NCBI GenBank assembly: GCA_015056125.1
Contig: SVGW01000002.1
Coordinates: forward strand, 1-64,000
Reading direction: 5' to 3'
From: Clostridiales bacterium
GTDB lineage: Bacteria > Bacillota > Clostridia > Christensenellales > Aristaeellaceae
Length of the DNA stretch: 64,000 bases
Every line of letters begins with the position of its first letter. The first letter of the stretch is position 1. A model generated the notes under the pieces. That model made no database searches and was not told the origin of the DNA. It worked only from the letters and a program-made list of their open reading frames with translations. A program made the translations under genes and the position numbers. Of the stretch, positions 24,727 to 32,441 are shown in pieces.

Positions 24727-25566
24727 TTATTCGGCCTTCACTTCTTCGGCAGCTTCAGCTTCCCATACCAGATGGAAGAAGCCCTTGAAGGTGGTGTTGG
24801 CCACTTCGCTGGTCACATCGGAGCAGAATACTTCGGCCACCCGCTTGTAAACGGGATTTTCGATATCCTGGGTGCGCACTGCAATCACGCAGATGAAGGA
24901 TTCATTGGAAAGATCAATGGTTTCATAGAAGATGGCGCTTTCGGGATCCACCCCATAGCTGGCGGCATAGTTACCGTTGATCACGGCGGCATCCACTTCG
25001 GTGAGGAACTGATAGGTCATGGCAGCGTTCACGGGCTCCAATTCCACCTTGGCGTCCACGATATGTTCAATATTGGGGGTGCCCTCGTATTCGGAAAGGG
25101 TGAGCAGGCCGGCATTGGCCAGCAGGATCAGAGCGCGGCCATAATTGGTAGCATCATTGGGCACCACCACGGTGAGCTTCTTGCCCGCATCGGCAGCTGC
25201 AACCAGGTCTTCAATGGTATCATAGGCAGCGGAATAAATATTCATGGTGATCACAAAGGTATCCGCCAGCACGGTGAGATCGTAATTATTGGTGGTGGTA
25301 TCGTTGTTGAAGTAGGCATGATGCTGGAACGCATTCATGCTGATGGAGCCATCGTTCAGGGCATTGTTGGGCAGAGCGAAATCGGAGAACTGCTCCAATT
25401 CCACAATGATATTTTCCTTGGCCAATTCTTCAATGGCGGGCTCCCAGAGGTCTTCATAGAAAGCACCGGTAACGCCGATGGTCACAGTGATCTTTTCTTC
25501 CGCCAGGGACAGGGTGGGAACCAAAGCCAGGGTTAGAGCCAGAATAAACGCAAATACCTTTTTCAT
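24727..25566 (-). CDS. metQ: Methionine ABC transporter substrate-binding protein MetQ
   Basis: The start at ATG 25566 follows TTGGAGGAAATCATC. The 279-residue protein has a signal peptide (MKKVFAFILALTLALVPTLSLA) and the NlpA/MetQ core: ITVTIGVTGAFYEDLWEPA, VELEQFSDFALPNNALNDGSISMNAFQHHAYF, VVPNDATNYGRALILLANAGLL and VINGNYAASYGVDPE. MetQ binds methionine outside the membrane for the MetNI pump. Unlike most Gram-positive MetQ proteins there is no lipobox Cys: the signal peptide ends in LSLAEEK, a type I site. Third gene of metNIQ, which has a Met/Cys-rich leader reading frame upstream. Confidence 0.9.
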   Translation of the reverse strand: MKKVFAFILALTLALVPTLSLAEEKITVTIGVTGAFYEDLWEPAIEELAKENIIVELEQFSDFALPNNALNDGSISMNAFQHHAYFNNDTTTNNYDLTVLADTFVITMNIYSAAYDTIEDLVAAADAGKKLTVVVPNDATNYGRALILLANAGLLTLSEYEGTPNIEHIVDAKVELEPVNAAMTYQFLTEVDAAVINGNYAASYGVDPESAIFYETIDLSNESFICVIAVRTQDIENPVYKRVAEVFCSDVTSEVANTTFKGFFHLVWEAEAAEEVKAE

Positions 25567-25588
25567 GATGATTTCCTCCAATATTATT

Positions 25589-26266
25589 TTAATGCGTGGT
25601 TTTTTTAGCAATCAGGGTGCCAATCGCCTGGATAATCGTAACGATCACTACGATCACAATCACCGAAGCCCATACGATATCCATGCGGTTGTAGTTGTAG
25701 CCGTAGGTAATGGCGTAATCCCCCAGGCCGCCGGCCCCCACATAGCCCGCCATGGCGGTGAGGCCGATGAGGCTGATGAGGGTAATGGTGGCGCCCCGGG
25801 CGATGGCGGCGGCGCCTTCTTTCAGGTATACCCTGAAGATGATCCCCAAGGGGCTGACCCCCATGGACTTGGCCGCCTCGATGAGCCCGCCGTTTACCCC
25901 TGCCAAAGCGCTTTCCACCTGGCGGGAAAAGAAGGGAACGGAACCCACCACCAAAGGAACGATCACGCCCTTGATGCCGATCCGGGTGCCCATGATGAAT
26001 TTGGTAATATTCATCAGGAATGCAATCAGGATCACAAAGGGAATGGAGCGGAAAAGATTAATCAGCTTATCCAAGATCTGAAAAGCAATGGGACAATCCA
26101 TGATGCCGCCCTTTTTGGTAACGGTCAGCATCACCCCCAATACCAGGCCAAACACCAGCATCAGCGCGCCGGACCAGCCCGTCATGATCAATGTTTCCTC
26201 AATGCTTTCCAAGAATTTATCCGGCTTATCCATCACATGAGGAAACCAGCTTTCAAGAATTGCCAT
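25589..26266 (-). CDS. metI: Methionine ABC transporter permease MetI
   Basis: The start at ATG 26266 follows GGAGGTGCTTTCTC inside the end of metN (14-base overlap). The 225-residue protein has five membrane helices and the MetI core: FRSIPFVILIAFLMNITKFIMGTRIGIKG, then VESALAGVNGGLIEAAKSMGVSPLGIIFRVYLKEG, which contains the EAA loop for MetN contact, and LIGLTAMAGYVGAGGLGDYAITYGY. It forms the membrane channel for methionine import. Confidence 0.93.
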   Translation of the reverse strand: MAILESWFPHVMDKPDKFLESIEETLIMTGWSGALMLVFGLVLGVMLTVTKKGGIMDCPIAFQILDKLINLFRSIPFVILIAFLMNITKFIMGTRIGIKGVIVPLVVGSVPFFSRQVESALAGVNGGLIEAAKSMGVSPLGIIFRVYLKEGAAAIARGATITLISLIGLTAMAGYVGAGGLGDYAITYGYNYNRMDIVWASVIVIVVIVTIIQAIGTLIAKKTTH

Positions 26267-27290
26267 GAGAAAGCACCTCCACATCCACGTTTCTATTCTT
26301 GAGATATTCGATGGCATCGGGAATTTTCTCCGTTTGCCCGGTAGCGATCACAATGAGCTCGCCCAGCAAATGATTGCCGATCCATTCGATATTGCCGAAG
26401 ATAATATTCATATCCACCCCGTATTCCCGGGATACGGTGGAAACCAGGGCCTCCGCCGCGCTGGTATCCAGATACTTGAGGCGGATGATCTGCTCCCCAG
26501 GGTTGAGCTTATTGAAAGAATCGTTTTCCGCCAGAAATTCCTGCACCCGGGAAAGATTGGAAGCGGTGTTAATAAAGGATTGGGTGATGGGCTTCTGAGG
26601 ATTGGCGAATACGGAGTATACCTCGCCTTCCTCCACCACTCTTCCCGCCTCCATCACGGCTACCCGCTGGCAAAGCTCCTTCACCACCTGCATCTGATGG
26701 GTAATCACCACGATGGTGATGCCCGTTTCGGCATTGAGCTTTTTCAAAAGCTTCAAAATGGAAGTGGTGGTCTGGGGGTCCAGAGCGCTGGTAGCTTCAT
26801 CGCAAAGGAGCACTTTGGGATCACTGGCCAGGGCCCGGGCGATGGCCACCCGCTGCTTTTGGCCCCCGGAAAGCTGGGAGGGATAGGTATCGGCCTTATC
26901 TTCCAATTCCACGAATTTGAGCAGCCCCCTGGCTTTTTCTAGGATAGCCTTGCGGCTCATGCCGGAATAGCGAAGAGGAAAGGCCACATTATCCAATACC
27001 GTGCGGGTAGCAAAAAGATTAAACTGCTGAAAGATCATGCCGATCTTTTTCCGCTCCTGATTGAGCCGGCGGCCTTTCAGGCGGGTCAGTTCCTGGCCGT
27101 CCACCGTAACTTTCCCGCCGGTGGGCTTTTCCAAGAGATTCATGCAGCGCACCAGGGTAGATTTGCCGGCCCCGGAGAAGCCCACGATGCCGTAAATTTC
27201 TCCTTTGTTGATATGCAGGCTCACATCATTTACTGCATGCACCTTGCTGGCCCCTTCAAAGGTTTTGCTCACATGGGATAGATCGATCAT
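26253..27290 (-). CDS. metN: Methionine ABC transporter ATPase MetN
   Basis: The 345-residue ATPase has Walker A GFSGAGKS (37-44), signature LSGGQKQRVAIARALA, Walker B VLLCDEATSALDP and switch ITHQMQVVKELCQRV. The C-terminal about 90 residues form the NIL domain that binds methionine and shuts the pump when the cell is replete (EQIIRLKYLDTSAAEALVSTV...INIIFGNIEWIG-like pattern). The ribosome site is GAGGATGAAGCAATAAA. It heads metNIQ and lies about 20 bases downstream of a terminator, 80 bases downstream of a Met/Cys-rich leader frame. Confidence 0.94.
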   Translation of the reverse strand: MIDLSHVSKTFEGASKVHAVNDVSLHINKGEIYGIVGFSGAGKSTLVRCMNLLEKPTGGKVTVDGQELTRLKGRRLNQERKKIGMIFQQFNLFATRTVLDNVAFPLRYSGMSRKAILEKARGLLKFVELEDKADTYPSQLSGGQKQRVAIARALASDPKVLLCDEATSALDPQTTTSILKLLKKLNAETGITIVVITHQMQVVKELCQRVAVMEAGRVVEEGEVYSVFANPQKPITQSFINTASNLSRVQEFLAENDSFNKLNPGEQIIRLKYLDTSAAEALVSTVSREYGVDMNIIFGNIEWIGNHLLGELIVIATGQTEKIPDAIEYLKNRNVDVEVLSHGNS

Positions 27291-27311
27291 TTTATTGCTT
27301 CATCCTCTCAT

Positions 27312-27349
27312 AAAGAAAAAGCAGGAAGCCCTTCTGCTTCCTGCTTTTT
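27312..27349 (-). terminator. Attenuator terminator upstream of metN
   Basis: Read on the minus strand: AAAAAGCAGGAAG, an 8-base loop, CTTCCTGCTTTTTC. The 8-bp GC core (27337-27344 with 27321-27328) is extended by five A-T pairs and followed by a T-rich run. It lies between the leader frame stop and metN, so it would stop transcription before the operon unless an alternative fold forms. Confidence 0.88.
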
Positions 27350-27396
27350 GCCCCGATTTGCCTATGGCTATTAAAACCGGGCGGAAGAGAAACGGC
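27328..27396 (-). promoter_or_regulatory. Candidate antiterminator pairing for metNIQ
   Basis: The leader segment GCCGTTTCTCTTCC (complement of 27383-27396, inside the last codons of the leader frame) can pair with GGAAGCAGAAGGGC (complement of 27328-27341, the 5' arm and loop of the terminator). Eleven of 14 positions pair, counting one G-U. A ribosome stalled on the Met/Cys codons would leave this segment free; one that reaches the stop codon would cover it. This is inference from base pairing. Confidence 0.5.
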
Positions 27397-27478
27397 CATG
27401 AAAATACGCGCCAAAACGCATGCACATGCTGCACATGCACATCATCATAGCCATCATCATCGCTACGGAAAACGTCAT
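27371..27478 (-). CDS. Met/Cys-rich leader peptide of metNIQ (attenuator)
   Basis: A 35-codon frame directly upstream of metNIQ. It reads MTFSVAMMMAMMMCMCSMCM for the first 20 residues, so 10 of 35 residues are Met and 3 are Cys, packed into codons 7-20; the rest is RF-rich and ends at TAA 27371. The start has a strong GGGAGG site 9 bases upstream; an in-frame GTG at 27481 is an alternative start. Upstream is a perfect consensus promoter and downstream an intrinsic terminator, then metN. The peptide itself probably has no function; its codons would sense charged Met and Cys tRNAs by ribosome stalling. Leader frames of this kind are well known for trp, his and leu operons; for a methionine transporter I know of no standard example. 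Confidence 0.75.
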   Translation of the reverse strand: MTFSVAMMMAMMMCMCSMCMRFGAYFHGRFSSARF

Positions 27479-27523
27479 CACGGTGTTCCTCCCTTCCTCC
27501 AGTATACCTCTTAGGATGAAGTG

Positions 27524-27552
27524 ATTATAAACGGAGCAAGCGTATTTGTCAA
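27524..27552 (-). promoter_or_regulatory. Consensus promoter of the metNIQ leader
   Basis: Minus strand: TTGACA (27552-27547), exactly 17 bases, TATAAT (27529-27524). Both hexamers are perfect, so initiation should be strong and control is expected after initiation, which fits attenuation. Confidence 0.88.
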
Positions 27553-27604
27553 GGGGCTTGAAGAGGGATTTACAATTTGCCTTGCCCTTTTTGTGTGAAA
27601 TACG

Positions 27605-27634
27605 GAAATTCCCCGGCCAGATCAGCCGGGGAAT
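27605..27634 (-). terminator. Probable terminator of the F420-ligase-like gene
   Basis: A 10-bp stem ATTCCCCGGC/GCCGGGGAAT (27608-27634) is followed on the minus strand only by a weak AATTTCC run. It separates this gene from the metNIQ promoter. Confidence 0.55.
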
Positions 27635-27651
27635 ACAATAGAAATGCAATT

Positions 27652-28395
27652 TTACAGGGGACGAATGAGAATGAGGGGGGTGAGCTCATCGCCCTGGCCG
27701 GAGGGATTATCCTGCATAGCATCCTGAATTTCCTCATCGGTGAGAGGGAAATTCTTGGATTTACCAAGCTGATCCCGCTGGATATCGTTGGCGTCCATGA
27801 GCACTACGGGAATACCGGTGGCCTTGGTAAGCTCATCACAAAGTTCATCCGGATTTTCGGGATTGATCAGGGCCATCTGCTTGTATACGTCAAAGCTGGA
27901 GCGGAAATAGAAGCCGTCAATGCCGCCCACGCCCTTGCCGCACACCTTGTAGAACACGCCCTTGATGCCAAAGGGCTTGGTGAGAGCAGAGCAGACCACG
28001 GCCAGCAGCACCCGGGGCAGGCCGCAGATATCGATCACCAGCTGCAGCTTGTAGGGCTCATGCATGCCAACGCCGGTATGATTGATGGCGGCAAAGCGCC
28101 ACAGGAAATTGGCCCAGAAACCGGGCTTCACTTCATCCCGGGTCTTCACCGATTCCACGCACATGCACATCACCTTGGCGCCGAAGGAAAGCAGATCCCC
28201 TTCTTTGTACAGGGGCCGCACGTATTTTTCCACCAGTTCCACCTGGCTTTCGCCACGCTGCACAAAGTGGGTCTGGATCGCCAGGCGGGAATACTTCTTC
28301 CCATTCTTGCCTTCCACCACGCCGCGGTCAAAGTATACCACGCCGTTTTCTTCTCGGCGCTGCTCTTCCAAATTCCGGGAAGGAATGATACCCAT
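27652..28395 (-). CDS. CofE-like (coenzyme F420-0:glutamate ligase family) protein
   Basis: The start at ATG 28395 follows GGAGGTAGTTTTT. The 247-residue protein resembles the Firmicutes branch of the F420-0:gamma-glutamyl ligase family: IQTHFVQRGESQVELVEKYVRPLYKEGDLLSFGAKVM, a run TRDEVKPGFWANFLWRF, YKLQLVIDICGLPRVLLAVVCSAL, then GVFYKVCGKGVGGIDGFY and IPVVLMDANDIQ. These organisms are not known to make F420, so the true acceptor of the glutamate (or other) residue is uncertain. It is a single-gene unit between bofA-like and metNIQ, ending in a hairpin at 27605-27634. Confidence 0.75.
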   Translation of the reverse strand: MGIIPSRNLEEQRREENGVVYFDRGVVEGKNGKKYSRLAIQTHFVQRGESQVELVEKYVRPLYKEGDLLSFGAKVMCMCVESVKTRDEVKPGFWANFLWRFAAINHTGVGMHEPYKLQLVIDICGLPRVLLAVVCSALTKPFGIKGVFYKVCGKGVGGIDGFYFRSSFDVYKQMALINPENPDELCDELTKATGIPVVLMDANDIQRDQLGKSKNFPLTDEEIQDAMQDNPSGQGDELTPLILIRPL

Positions 28396-28447
28396 AAAAA
28401 CTACCTCCAAACAAAAGGAAAGGATGCCCTATTCTACAACGGAATAT

Positions 28448-28476
28448 GCATATTTGTCAAATTTCTGGCATAAAAA
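28448..28476 (+). promoter_or_regulatory. Possible sigma-E type promoter for the BofA-like gene
   Basis: GCATATT (28448-28454), a 14-base spacer and CATAAAAA (28469-28476) resemble the sporulation sigma-E pattern, and bofA is a sigma-E gene in Bacillus. A caution: the inferred start point would fall at the ribosome site itself, giving almost no leader. Confidence 0.35.
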
Positions 28477-28493
28477 ACATGGGAGGGATGCTT

Positions 28494-28742
28494 GTGACCC
28501 AGGAACATTGGCTTTTTTTGCTGGGAATCGCCCTGATGCTGGGGCTTTTGCTGGCTTTTACCCTGAATCACCGGCCTCAGAGCAAAGCTTATCGGTGGAC
28601 GCAGAGAATCTTTTGGAGCCTGGTATTTTTGCAAGGATGCAGTATGGCGGGATGGCTGGGCGTGAACGCCGTGAACCTTGCGATCACCGCAGCGCTGGGG
28701 ATCCCCGGAGGATGTACACTTTTGGTGCTATCCTTGATATAA
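28494..28742 (+). CDS. BofA-like pro-sigma-K processing regulator
   Basis: I favour GTG 28494, 6 bases after GGGAGGG; the ATG at 28488 touches that site. The 82-residue protein has two membrane helices (WLFLLGIALMLGLLLAFTL and a second around RIFWSLVFLQGCSMAGWLG) and the C-terminal motif GVNAVNLAITAALGIPGGCTLLVL, close to the BofA pattern (iNxxn...LGiPGvilL). BofA holds the SpoIVFB protease inactive in the forespore outer membrane during sporulation. It is a single gene, usually next to recR in this class; recR is not seen here. Confidence 0.75.
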   Translation: MTQEHWLFLLGIALMLGLLLAFTLNHRPQSKAYRWTQRIFWSLVFLQGCSMAGWLGVNAVNLAITAALGIPGGCTLLVLSLI

Positions 28743-28790
28743 CAAACTGGGGGAAGCAAGCTAAATATACCGGCAAACTTTTTATCCCAG

Positions 28791-28850
28791 CCGCTTTTCG
28801 GAGGGGGTAAAAGGGGGAACCGCTTTTGGCTCAAAAGCGGTTCCCCCTTT
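28791..28850 (-). repeat. R1 palindromic repeat, copy F
   Basis: Perfect 19-bp arms (28810-28828 and 28832-28850, loop GCT) placed 9 bases after the LytTR gene stop on the minus strand. The far side carries the family flank CGCTTTTCGGAGGGGG. Confidence 0.92.
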
Positions 28851-28859
28851 ATAATTCCA

Positions 28860-29621
28860 TCACCCGAAGCGTTTCTCAAGCTCTTCGTATTTTTCGTGGG
28901 TGATGAGCGCATCGTGATCGGTGCCTTCCAATTGCACCACATAGGTCCATCGCCCATAGGGGGTGATGTTTTTGATACGGCGAAGATTGATGATATAGCT
29001 TTTGTGGCAGCGGAAGAATAATTCCGGATCCAGCCGGGCCTCCGTTTCCGCCAGGGTTTCAGAAAGCACATAGCGCCCGCCATTTTGGCTGTAGATCACG
29101 GTGGATCTTTCTTCCCTTTGCACCAAGAGAATATCGGCTATATCAATAAAGGTGACCCCGTCCCGATGGCGCAGCATCAGCCGCCCGGCGGCATTTTTCG
29201 CCTGGGAAGGCTTGGGCGCGGGCAGGGGCGCTTCCGCCGCCCTGTGCAGCCGCTTTTCAATGCGCAGAAGGGTTTTATTGAGCCGATCCAGCTTAAAAGG
29301 CTTCACCAAATAATCAAAGGCATACACTTCAAAGGCCTCGCCCATATACTCCTCATGGGCCGTGGCGAAAATCAGAATGCAGGCCGGATTCTGATCCTGA
29401 ATCTGCCGGGCGCATTCAATGCCCGTCTTTCCCGGCATATCCACATCCAGAAACACCACCTGGGGACGGCACTTTTCATACAGCGCCATGGTTTCCTCTC
29501 CATCCGCCGCTTCCCCCGCCACAAAAAATCCGTCCATGGCCTGAATTTTCTTGCGCAGGATCAGCCGCATGCCGGGATCATCATCGGCAAGCAGGCAGGA
29601 AATGAGGTTTTTTTCACTCAT
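28860..29621 (-). CDS. LytTR-family response regulator
   Basis: The 253-residue protein has a receiver domain (LLADDDPGMRLIL acidic pocket, phospho-acceptor Asp in VVFLDVDMPGKTG, conserved Thr/Lys in IFATAHEEY and YLVKPF) and a C-terminal LytTR DNA-binding domain (VTFIDIADILLVQREERSTVIYS..., FFRCHKSYIINLRRI). No sensor kinase gene is near, so its partner is unknown. It overlaps the upstream small gene by 4 bases (ATGA) and appears to be the last gene of the nfeD-floA operon, an unusual place for such a regulator. Confidence 0.88.
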   Translation of the reverse strand: MSEKNLISCLLADDDPGMRLILRKKIQAMDGFFVAGEAADGEETMALYEKCRPQVVFLDVDMPGKTGIECARQIQDQNPACILIFATAHEEYMGEAFEVYAFDYLVKPFKLDRLNKTLLRIEKRLHRAAEAPLPAPKPSQAKNAAGRLMLRHRDGVTFIDIADILLVQREERSTVIYSQNGGRYVLSETLAETEARLDPELFFRCHKSYIINLRRIKNITPYGRWTYVVQLEGTDHDALITHEKYEELEKRFG

Positions 29622-30001
29622 GCCCTTCTCCTTCCATAGCCCCGGGGACGGCTGAGAATTTCACCAATGATTACGCCCTTTACCAGATCCTGGGCCCAGA
29701 CAGGCCTGCTTTCTGCTTCCAAAGCAGGAGTCGCTTCCTCCTGCTCATCCTCCAGCATATATTCATGGCAGGCGTCCTCCCCTTCCGGGCCGATGACGGC
29801 CGGGGCAGGCGTCCTCTGGAACATAGGAACGGGATTTTGCACGGCAACGGTAGATGTGGGCGGCGGCACAGCTTCCGCAGGCGCAGGAGCCGATGAAACC
29901 GTTTTCCGCTTTGTAAACGGCTTTGCTTTTTTCTGCATCTTGGCAAAGGCGGATAAGATGCTGATGATCACCACGATAATCGGAAGAATACCATCCATCA
30001 T
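29618..30001 (-). CDS. Small membrane protein of the flotillin operon, unknown function
   Basis: A 127-residue protein with an N-terminal membrane helix (GILPIIVVIISILSAFA), a Lys-rich stop, a Pro/Ala-rich and acidic middle, and a C-terminal LVKGVIIGEILSRPRGYGRRR. Similar C termini ending EIL-x-x-P-R occur, as I recall, in small proteins beside floA in other Clostridia; that is memory, not a search result. It lies 79 bases after floA and overlaps the LytTR gene by 4 bases. A scaffold or FloA-associated role is a guess from position only. Confidence 0.6.
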   Translation of the reverse strand: MMDGILPIIVVIISILSAFAKMQKKAKPFTKRKTVSSAPAPAEAVPPPTSTVAVQNPVPMFQRTPAPAVIGPEGEDACHEYMLEDEQEEATPALEAESRPVWAQDLVKGVIIGEILSRPRGYGRRRA

Positions 30002-30080
30002 CCCAGCCTCCTTTCATTCATGATCGCTCAGAACCGGGCATGCAGGCCTCTCCCGCATGCCCGATTCCTCCTATTTTTCT

Positions 30081-31106
30081 TTATTTCTTGGGGCTCTTGC
30101 GGATGGCTTCATCCAGGGGCTGATTACTTTCCATGGCAGGAGTGGTCGCCTTGGCGATGCCGGTGCGCATTTCGGTATCGGCAATGGTATTTTGCATCTG
30201 ATAATAATCCATCACGCCCAGCTTTCCTTCCCGCAAAGCTTCCGCCATGGCCAGAGGCACCTGCGCCTCGGCCTCCACCACCTTGGCCCGCATTTCCTGT
30301 ACAGCGGCCTTCATTTCCTGCTCGTGGGCCACGGCCATGGCCCGGCGCTCTTCCGCCTTGGCCTGGGCGATGCGGCGGTCGGCCTCCGCCTGATCCATTT
30401 GGAGCTGTGCGCCAATATTGCGGCCCACATCCACATCGGCAATATCAATGGAAAGGATTTCATAGGCAGTGCCCTTATCCAGGCCCTTGTTCAATACGGT
30501 CTGGCTGATGAGATCGGGGTTTTCCAGCACAGCCTTATGGGTATTGGATGAGCCAATGGTGGTTACAATGCCTTCGCCCACCCGGGCGATAATGGTTTCT
30601 TCCCCGGCGCCGCCTACCAGACGCTCAATATTGGTGCGCACAGTGATGCGGGCCTTGGCGCGCAATTCGATACCATCCTGGGCAATAGCAGCCACAGGGG
30701 GCGTTTCAATCACCTTGGGCAATACGCTCATCTGCACGGCCTGGAGCACATCCCGGCCCGCCAGATCGATGGCGCAGGCGGTGGTGAAGGAAAGATTGAT
30801 GCTGGCCTGCTTGGCAGAAATCAGGGCGTTGATCACCCGTTCCACATTACCGCCCGCCAGGAAGTGGGTTTCCAGCATATCGGTGGATACATCCAGGCCA
30901 GCCTTTCGGGCCTTGATATAAGCGTTCACGATCTTCTGGGGAGAAATGCGGCGGAAGCGCATACCAATCAGAGAAATAATGCGCACAGCCGCGCCGGACG
31001 CCCGGGCGTTAATCCACAGCCCCAGGGGCACATAGCGGAAAAATACGGCGGCCAGTACCACCACAACGGCAACGATGATGAACCAGAGAATCAAAAAGTC
31101 TTCCAT
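30081..31106 (-). CDS. floA: Flotillin-like protein FloA
   Basis: The 341-residue protein has one N-terminal membrane helix ([20 protein letters not shown]) then the SPFH domain with family-specific stretches [86 protein letters not shown] and the coiled coil [32 protein letters not shown]. FloA organises ordered membrane domains. CAGGAGGGGAAAATT precedes the ATG. It forms an operon with nfeD upstream, as usual. Confidence 0.94.
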   Translation of the reverse strand: MEDFLILWFIIVAVVVVLAAVFFRYVPLGLWINARASGAAVRIISLIGMRFRRISPQKIVNAYIKARKAGLDVSTDMLETHFLAGGNVERVINALISAKQASINLSFTTACAIDLAGRDVLQAVQMSVLPKVIETPPVAAIAQDGIELRAKARITVRTNIERLVGGAGEETIIARVGEGIVTTIGSSNTHKAVLENPDLISQTVLNKGLDKGTAYEILSIDIADVDVGRNIGAQLQMDQAEADRRIAQAKAEERRAMAVAHEQEMKAAVQEMRAKVVEAEAQVPLAMAEALREGKLGVMDYYQMQNTIADTEMRTGIAKATTPAMESNQPLDEAIRKSPKK

Positions 31107-31143
31107 AATTTTCCCCTCCTGAATTTTTCTTCAAAGGCCCTTA

Positions 31144-31632
31144 TCAGCCCTTTGTTTCCCGAACCACAATGCGATTGCCCTCTACCTGGATTACCTTTAC
31201 TTTGGTGCCCTTGGTCATATAGCTGGCCTCGGATACTACATTCAGGCGTACCCCATCAAATTCTGCAATCCCGGCAGGGTTCAACACCGTCATAGTTTCC
31301 CCTTCCCGGCCCATGAGCGCTTCCCTTTCTTCGTTTTCCGCAGCCCGGGATACGTCATTTAAAATCAGCGCAGATTTGGCCAATTTTCCGTGGGACGCCG
31401 ATTTTACCGAAACCGATATGCATATGCCCGCCAGGGCCAGAGCGATCAATGTAACCCCCAGCCCGGCCGCCACGCCATAGCTTATCCAGGTCATCACAAT
31501 GCCGGCGGAAAGCAAAATCAGCCCGGCGATGCCCGGCAGCCCAAAACCCGGTAAAAATACCTCCAGCACCAGCAGCGCCACGCCTACCAGCAGGCATAAA
31601 ATCAAGGGCAGGTTGGTGAGAATAAAATCCAT
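31144..31632 (-). CDS. nfeD: NfeD-family membrane protein
   Basis: I choose ATG 31632 after GGAGGCTGTG; an ATG 12 bases upstream (31644) with AAAGGGG is equally possible. The product has three or more membrane helices (LPLILCLLVGVALLVLEVFLPGFGLPGIAGLILLSAGIVM; then VAAGLGVTLIALALAGICI) and a C-terminal OB-fold domain (MGREGETMTVLNPAGIAEFDGVRLNVVSE..., GTKVKVIQVEGNRIVVRE). It is the short NfeD form without the protease domain that partners FloA. Confidence 0.9.
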   Translation of the reverse strand: MDFILTNLPLILCLLVGVALLVLEVFLPGFGLPGIAGLILLSAGIVMTWISYGVAAGLGVTLIALALAGICISVSVKSASHGKLAKSALILNDVSRAAENEEREALMGREGETMTVLNPAGIAEFDGVRLNVVSEASYMTKGTKVKVIQVEGNRIVVRETKG

Positions 31633-31727
31633 CACAGCCTCCATAAAATAAACCCCTTTCTCCTTTCTTTGATGGCTTTATCATAGCACGAAAAAGAATG
31701 GGAGAAAAGGGGTTTTGATTCAAAACA

Positions 31728-32318
31728 TCATTTTCCCGTTCCAATTGTCAGGGATGCAGCCAACTGCATCACATCCTGCTCATATACCGGCGCCAGGGCC
31801 CGGCGATAGATGATGGAGGCAGGATGATACAGGGCAAAAAGGGGAATGCCCGATCGGCTTTCATGCCATACCCCATGGTAATCCCCAATGGTGGCTTTAT
31901 CTTCTGTGAGGGCTTTTAAAGGCACATTGCCAAGGGTCACCAGGGCCTTTGGCTGCACCGCTTCAATTTCCCTAAGCAGCCAAGGGGTAAAGAGGGAAAG
32001 CTCCTCCTTATTGGGGGCGCGATTGCGCAGCCGCCCGGTGGCTCCCCGCTCCGCAGGCCTGATCTTTACCACATTGGAAACAAAAATTTCCTCCCGGGAA
32101 AGATGGGCCAATTGCAGAAATTCATCCAGATTTTTTCCTGCCTTGCCCACAAAGGGCCGCCGCTTGATCACTTCCGTTTCCCCGGGAGCCTCTCCGATGA
32201 GCATCAGCAAAGGATGATCGCGCTTTCCATCCCCCAGCACCAGGGGCTTATCCTCCCCAGGCCAGAGGGGCTTGAAAAAATCCTGCATTTCCTGATAGAC
32301 CATTGATAAATTGGGCAT
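31728..32318 (-). CDS. Uracil-DNA glycosylase superfamily protein without iron-sulphur cysteines
   Basis: The 196-residue protein carries the superfamily motifs GEAPGETE...RRPFVGKAGKNLDEFL (motif 1) and the C-terminal ALYHPASIIYRRAL (motif 2), and VSNVVKIRPAERG, where the family 4 enzymes have KCRP. It contains no cysteine at all, so it cannot hold the 4Fe-4S cluster of family 4 enzymes. It probably removes uracil or another damaged base, but its family is unsettled. It lies next to a second, cysteine-containing glycosylase gene. A worn R1-like palindrome (31712-31726) touches its stop codon. Confidence 0.78.
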   Translation of the reverse strand: MPNLSMVYQEMQDFFKPLWPGEDKPLVLGDGKRDHPLLMLIGEAPGETEVIKRRPFVGKAGKNLDEFLQLAHLSREEIFVSNVVKIRPAERGATGRLRNRAPNKEELSLFTPWLLREIEAVQPKALVTLGNVPLKALTEDKATIGDYHGVWHESRSGIPLFALYHPASIIYRRALAPVYEQDVMQLAASLTIGTGK

Positions 32319-32383
32319 TGGGACCTCCGTTCATTCCCATCAAGCATGGGGCGAGAATACGGGATAACTAATGATGAAATAAT

Positions 32384-32441
32384 CCAATTGGTTTTCGGGT
32401 GGGCGCGGGAGGGGGCTTTTGACTCAAAAGCCTCCTCCCGC
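32384..32441 (-). repeat. R1 palindromic repeat, copy G, overlapping a stop codon
   Basis: The 18-base arms (32405-32422 and 32424-32441) have one G-T wobble. The stop codon of the glycosylase gene (32426-32424) and its last five sense codons lie inside the palindrome, so the repeat supplies the protein C terminus. Confidence 0.88.

Noticed and set aside
31700-31737. Possible eleventh R1 copy next to the first glycosylase stop
   Set aside because: Only the GTTTTGA/TCAAAAC core pairs well; the lower arms are interrupted and no tail is seen, so I did not count it.
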